A stretch of DNA of 39,059 nt. Source: a virus. A program made the position numbers and the translations under genes. The notes under the pieces were generated by a model. It worked only from the letters and a program-made list of their open reading frames with translations. It was not told the origin of the DNA and made no database searches. The DNA lies in IMG/VR virus record IMGVR_UViG_3300046675_000268, positions 1-39,059 of that record; one strand, given 5' to 3'. Shown here one piece after another: positions 37,688 to 39,059 of the stretch (positions are counted from its first letter, which is position 1; the number at the start of each line of letters is the position of its first letter).

Positions 37688-37715
37688 ACGAGAAAGGCCC
37701 CGCCGAAGCGGGGCC
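37688..37715 (-). terminator. Leftward terminator upstream of the clamp gene
   Basis: GGCCCCGC (37696-37703) pairs with GCGGGGCC (37708-37715); read leftward it is GGCCCCGC-TTCG-GCGGGGCC followed by TTTCTC. It ends the gene at 37729 and means the clamp gene needs read-through or its own promoter. Confidence 0.88.
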
Positions 37716-37728
37716 ATCTAGGGGGCGT

Positions 37729-38010
37729 CTATCTCATGTGCTCGGGCCGGTCATTGGCCTTGGCGAACAGGTCCGCGACCATGGCCGGATCGGCCAAGCT
37801 GGGGTCATAGAACGCGTCTGTGTAGCTGGGTCGCTGCTTGCGTTCGTCCAGGACCGCGCGCAGCGCCTTGACGGGCTCTAACCGCTCGTTGCGACGCTCG
37901 CAGTGCCTCAGCGTGGTGCAGTAGATAGAGGTGTCACACGCGTACTCGTGGTCACGGATGATCCGTGCCTCTTGCTGGTCGAGCCACGCATAGAGCTCGC
38001 GGTCATTCAC
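37729..38010 (-). CDS. Hypothetical helical protein (93 aa)
   Basis: GTG start at 38010, overlapping the end of the zinc-ribbon gene. NDRELYAWLDQQEARIIRDHEYACDTSIYCTTLRHCERRNERLEPVKALRAVLDER is helical with three cysteines, and it ends FAKANDRPEHMR. It resembles short actinomycete phage proteins of unknown function. It is followed by a strong terminator. Confidence 0.6.
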   Translation of the reverse strand: MNDRELYAWLDQQEARIIRDHEYACDTSIYCTTLRHCERRNERLEPVKALRAVLDERKQRPSYTDAFYDPSLADPAMVADLFAKANDRPEHMR

Positions 38011-38188
38011 AGTCGGCCCCGTAGCGCTGGGGGAAGTCGAGGGCGCACTCATCGCACACGAACTCGTCGTCCAGCTCGGAGAGGATGCCGTGCTCGGTCC
38101 AGTTGCCACACTCGGAGCACTGATCCAAGCCGTCCGGTTCGTCTACCTCGTACTCTCCCAAGTCGTCACAGTCGCCTATGGTGAACAA
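38003..38188 (-). CDS. Zinc-ribbon protein, start uncertain
   Basis: About 60 residues. QCSECGNW then FVCDECALDF gives two CxxC pairs, a zinc ribbon, in an acidic protein. GGAGG (38189-38193) lies directly against an in-frame TTG (38188), too close; the codon at normal spacing is ATA (38179), a rare start. It overlaps both neighbours, so translation is coupled. Confidence 0.6.
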   Translation of the reverse strand: MFTIGDCDDLGEYEVDEPDGLDQCSECGNWTEHGILSELDDEFVCDECALDFPQRYGADCE

Positions 38189-38334
38189 CCTCCTTCGCAG
38201 CAGTCCGGGTAGCAGGCCAGGCAGCATGCGCAGTCTCCGCAGAAGTCCACGCCGCATTCGTAGACGACGGAGGCCCGCGACTGGCGGGCCTCTCGCACCA
38301 TCTGTTCAACTGTCCGGGCTTGGACGATTGCCAT
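38176..38334 (-). CDS. Cys-rich small protein (52 aa)
   Basis: ATG 38334. A helical start (AIVQARTVEQMVREARQSRAS) is followed by a cysteine-dense tail, ECGVDFCGDCACCLACYPDC and on, with eight cysteines. It may bind zinc or an Fe-S cluster. Its stop overlaps the ribbon-protein start region. Confidence 0.65.
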   Translation of the reverse strand: MAIVQARTVEQMVREARQSRASVVYECGVDFCGDCACCLACYPDCCEGGCSP

Positions 38335-38347
38335 CCCTAGCCCGCCC

Positions 38348-38368
38348 TCTGTAAAGCTCCCCGCCGGC
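38348..38368 (+). repeat. Composite site S24 (one core mismatch)
   Basis: TCTGTAAAGC-TCCCC-GCCGGC, ending at the base next to the stop codon of the leftward gene at 38369-38875. Confidence 0.75.
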
Positions 38369-38875
38369 CTAGTCGTGGTCGTACCAAGCAACGTCGATGC
38401 CCCCGGCCGTCACGGTGATGATGGCGTGGTCTCCGAAGGCCGCCCTCAGGACGTGGTCGGCGGAGCCAGACCGAATCGCCTTGCTCAGGGCCTCCGCGAG
38501 CGCGTTCACCTCGGGGTAGAGGCCGTGCCGCGTCACGAACCGGCCGGTCCGGTCGTCCCACCGCTGCGTGCCCATCGTCGGGTGGTAGTCGCCCACCTCG
38601 AAGCCGTCCCCGTCGAAGTCGTCCGGGTCCTCCGGGTCCGCGTCGGCAACGGTCTGCACCCACACGTCGTAGGCGGAGAACTCGCACGGCTCCCCGTCGT
38701 TGAAGTACGGGACGTACTGACGCCAGCCGAACGCCTTCACATCCTGGTGGCCGACGAGCGGCCGGAGCAGATCGGCGAACTCCTCATCGGTGAGGACCGG
38801 GACCCGGTCGCGCTTGTTGTACGGGTAGACCTCGCCGGACAGGGGGATTCCGTGGAACGTCAGGGCAGGCTTCAA
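38369..38875 (-). CDS. Hypothetical acidic protein (168 aa)
   Basis: TTG start at 38875 with AAGGAG 8 bases upstream and a TTGA overlap with the gene before it. KPALTFHGIPLSGEVYPYN, LLRPLVGHQDVKAFGWRQYVPYFNDGEPCEFSAYDVWV, an Asp-rich loop, then ADHVLRAAFGDHAIITVTAGGIDVAWY. It looks like a well-formed alpha/beta protein from the leftward operon; family not recognised. Confidence 0.72.
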   Translation of the reverse strand: MKPALTFHGIPLSGEVYPYNKRDRVPVLTDEEFADLLRPLVGHQDVKAFGWRQYVPYFNDGEPCEFSAYDVWVQTVADADPEDPDDFDGDGFEVGDYHPTMGTQRWDDRTGRFVTRHGLYPEVNALAEALSKAIRSGSADHVLRAAFGDHAIITVTAGGIDVAWYDHD

Positions 38876-39059
38876 GCTGGGATCTCCTTCAACAGGTGGG
38901 ACAGGGGGAGGGTTTTGCGCTGCGCGCCGGACATCCACGGCTCAAGTGGCATGCCCTTGATGTAGTCGGTCGGGCTGGGGAGCCAGCCGAGATCTTCGAT
39001 GATGTGCCGCTCGGCGATGAGCCGGACCGGGATCAACTTCCGGCCGACCTTCAGCGTCG
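38872..39059 (-). CDS. Unidentified protein, cut by the window edge
   Basis: The last 61 residues of a leftward gene: LKVGRKLIPVRLIAERHIIED, then LGWLPSPTDYIKGMPLEPWMSGAQRKTLPLSHLLKEIPA. Its TGA overlaps the next TTG. The start lies outside the window. Codon use is normal; family not recognised. Confidence 0.65.
   Translation of the reverse strand, partial: TLKVGRKLIPVRLIAERHIIEDLGWLPSPTDYIKGMPLEPWMSGAQRKTLPLSHLLKEIPA

Noticed and set aside
1354-38368. The dispersed repeats as a CRISPR array or transposon ends
   Set aside because: Copies are spread over 37 kb at irregular distances, in both orientations, with no spacers, target duplications or transposase next to them.
1354-38368. The dispersed repeats as plain intrinsic terminators
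   Set aside because: The core has no T-run after it and many copies lie inside genes; only S7 and S19 share bases with separate terminator stems.
1-39059. Window as an integrated prophage with attL/attR at its ends
   Set aside because: The integrase lies in the middle, as in virion gene order, and no bacterial genes flank the ends. I could not identify attP; comparison with an integrated copy would be needed.

Overview
The window reads as a large part of a temperate siphovirus genome from a Streptomyces or closely related actinomycete host. Signs of this are the GC-rich coding, many TTG/GTG starts with 4-base stop/start overlaps, a large serine integrase, Lsr2-like proteins, a Streptomyces-type Scr1/DUF6879 regulator cassette, and rare TTA (bldA-type) leucine codons confined to three left-arm genes. 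Gene content and order resemble the R4-like Streptomyces phages, which from memory share ancestry and a repressor-stoperator system with cluster A mycobacteriophages. No searches were run, so family names rest on motifs and architecture.

Layout. 1-608 has no convincing gene and is packed with short perfect inverted repeats, many with 4-base loops; it may be the packaging (cos) end. 609-20713 is the rightward late arm: HNH nuclease, small terminase, a three-gene insertion (a leftward two-TM protein, a protein that is 31% histidine, and a helix-turn-helix protein with its own promoter), large terminase, portal, protease, capsid, connectors, tail tube, a tail chaperone with a -1 frameshift signal, tape measure, a 1253-residue tail protein, CHAP/LysM endolysin and holin candidate. 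20714-24051 is the lysogeny region: terminator, operator-bearing promoter, a 60-residue gene, a leader peptide, a serine integrase with an IS5-type (DUF4096-like) domain fused at its C-terminus, one more gene, and an AT-richer regulatory stretch with a LexA/SOS-type box. 24052-30726 is the rightward early arm: HTH protein (repressor candidate), Cas4/RecB-type nuclease with a probable CTG start, RecA-like ATPase, Holliday-junction resolvase, primase split over two frames, metallophosphoesterase (excision-factor candidate) and a sigma-like protein. 30727-36533 is accessory: the Scr1/DUF6879 cassette, a lipoprotein, a SpdB-like membrane protein and two Lsr2-like proteins. From 36579 to the window end genes run leftward: tiny proteins, a DnaN-like clamp, zinc-ribbon and Cys-rich proteins, and a gene cut by the edge.

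The most unusual feature is a family of 24 dispersed composite sites across the whole window. Each has a 10-bp quasi-palindromic core (GCTTTACAGC or its complement, sometimes GCTTTAAAGC) lying exactly 5 bp from GCCGGC. In 12 copies CCGCGG lies 3 or 5 bp on the other side. Many sit at or on stop codons, some share bases with terminators, and others are embedded in coding sequence. They look like binding sites of one phage regulator (a stoperator-like array) or gene-boundary elements.
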